Source of the DNA: Draconibacterium orientale | GTDB lineage: Bacteria; Bacteroidota; Bacteroidia; Bacteroidales; UBA12170 | Assembly: GCA_020718205.1 (NCBI GenBank) | Contig: DYSN01000004.1 | Coordinates: 1 to 64,000 of the forward strand | DNA length: 64,000 nucleotides | Direction: 5' to 3' | In this document: piece by piece, positions 63,915-64,000 of the stretch | Position numbering within the stretch: position 1 is the stretch's first letter | Layout: every line of letters begins with the position of its first letter | Position numbers and translations under genes: made by a program | Notes under the pieces: model-generated | Seen by the model: only the letters and a program-made list of their open reading frames with translations | Databases searched by the model: none | Told to the model about the DNA's origin: nothing

Positions 63915-64000
63915 TGAGTATTTGAATGTTTGTTTGTTTAATTATTTGACCACAATAGTAAACAATCGAAACGGCATTATCTATGTACAAATGTTAGTCA

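Noticed and set aside
1-64000. CRISPR array, integrase/att pair or prophage
   Set aside because: I saw no regularly spaced repeats, no integrase or phage structural genes and no duplicated tRNA 3' end at 44288-44371.

Overview
The window looks like a chromosomal segment from a Bacteroidota (Bacteroidales-like) bacterium of moderate, slightly AT-rich composition. The reasons are: promoters of the TTG-N19/20-TAnnTTTG type rather than E. coli-like boxes; a short primary sigma factor without region 1.1; type IX secretion (T9SS) C-terminal domains; many LVIVD-repeat and DUF4114 lipoproteins; and a GH92 relic. No prophage, CRISPR array or integrative element is visible. The genus cannot be read from the sequence.

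Layout. 1-11.3 kb (all minus): a short-chain fatty acid module. It holds an outer membrane porin, the two-subunit DUF4212/VC_2705-type sodium:solute symporter, a tiny membrane protein translationally coupled to a CrbS/CbrA-like transporter-STAC-histidine kinase, a receiver-only response regulator, a propionyl/acetyl-CoA synthetase, a CAP-CBS-DUF294 nucleotidyltransferase and a DnaQ-like exonuclease. 11.4-17.5 kb: an orphan InsA-like DNA-binding protein, an FAD/Fe-S 2-hydroxyacid dehydrogenase, ribonuclease Y, a probable 6S RNA and zapA with a small coiled-coil partner. 17.6-23 kb: glycerophosphodiesterase, glpT and a T9SS-exported lysyl-endopeptidase-like protease. 23-28.4 kb: a nitronate monooxygenase/FabK-like enzyme, two unknown envelope proteins, a T9SS cargo gene interrupted by one in-frame stop, and a FabH-like synthase. 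28.4-32.7 kb: aconitase, PrsW-like protease, an HD-domain protein whose HD histidine is Ala, and isocitrate dehydrogenase.

32.9-40.7 kb: Sua5/YrdC, a lipoprotein, an MFS/POT transporter, a rhomboid protease, rpoD, a pair of LVIVD proteins, an aminotransferase and a DUF1573 protein. 41-43.3 kb: a heavily decayed GH92 alpha-mannosidase pseudogene. 43.4-54.5 kb: an FRG-domain protein, tRNA-Leu(CAA), prs-rplY-pth, thpR, two paralogous LVIVD/DUF4114 lipoproteins, rplU-rpmA and serS-truA. 54.5-64 kb: a BamA/TamA-like protein with a MazG-like enzyme, an EFR1-type ferredoxin/flavodoxin, trans-4-hydroxy-L-proline dehydratase with its radical SAM activase, mutS2 and a glutathione peroxidase.

Working together: the acetate/propionate module feeds acyl-CoA to the aconitase/isocitrate dehydrogenase pair. 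The secreted protease and hydroxyproline dehydratase fit growth on protein or collagen-like substrates without oxygen. Points that most deserve a second look are the sensor cluster with no DNA-binding output domain, a 20-bp perfect palindrome that exactly fills the spacer of the predicted rpoD promoter, the substituted HD protein between two TCA enzymes, the single-stop T9SS gene, the six-lesion GH92 pseudogene and the 6S RNA candidate.
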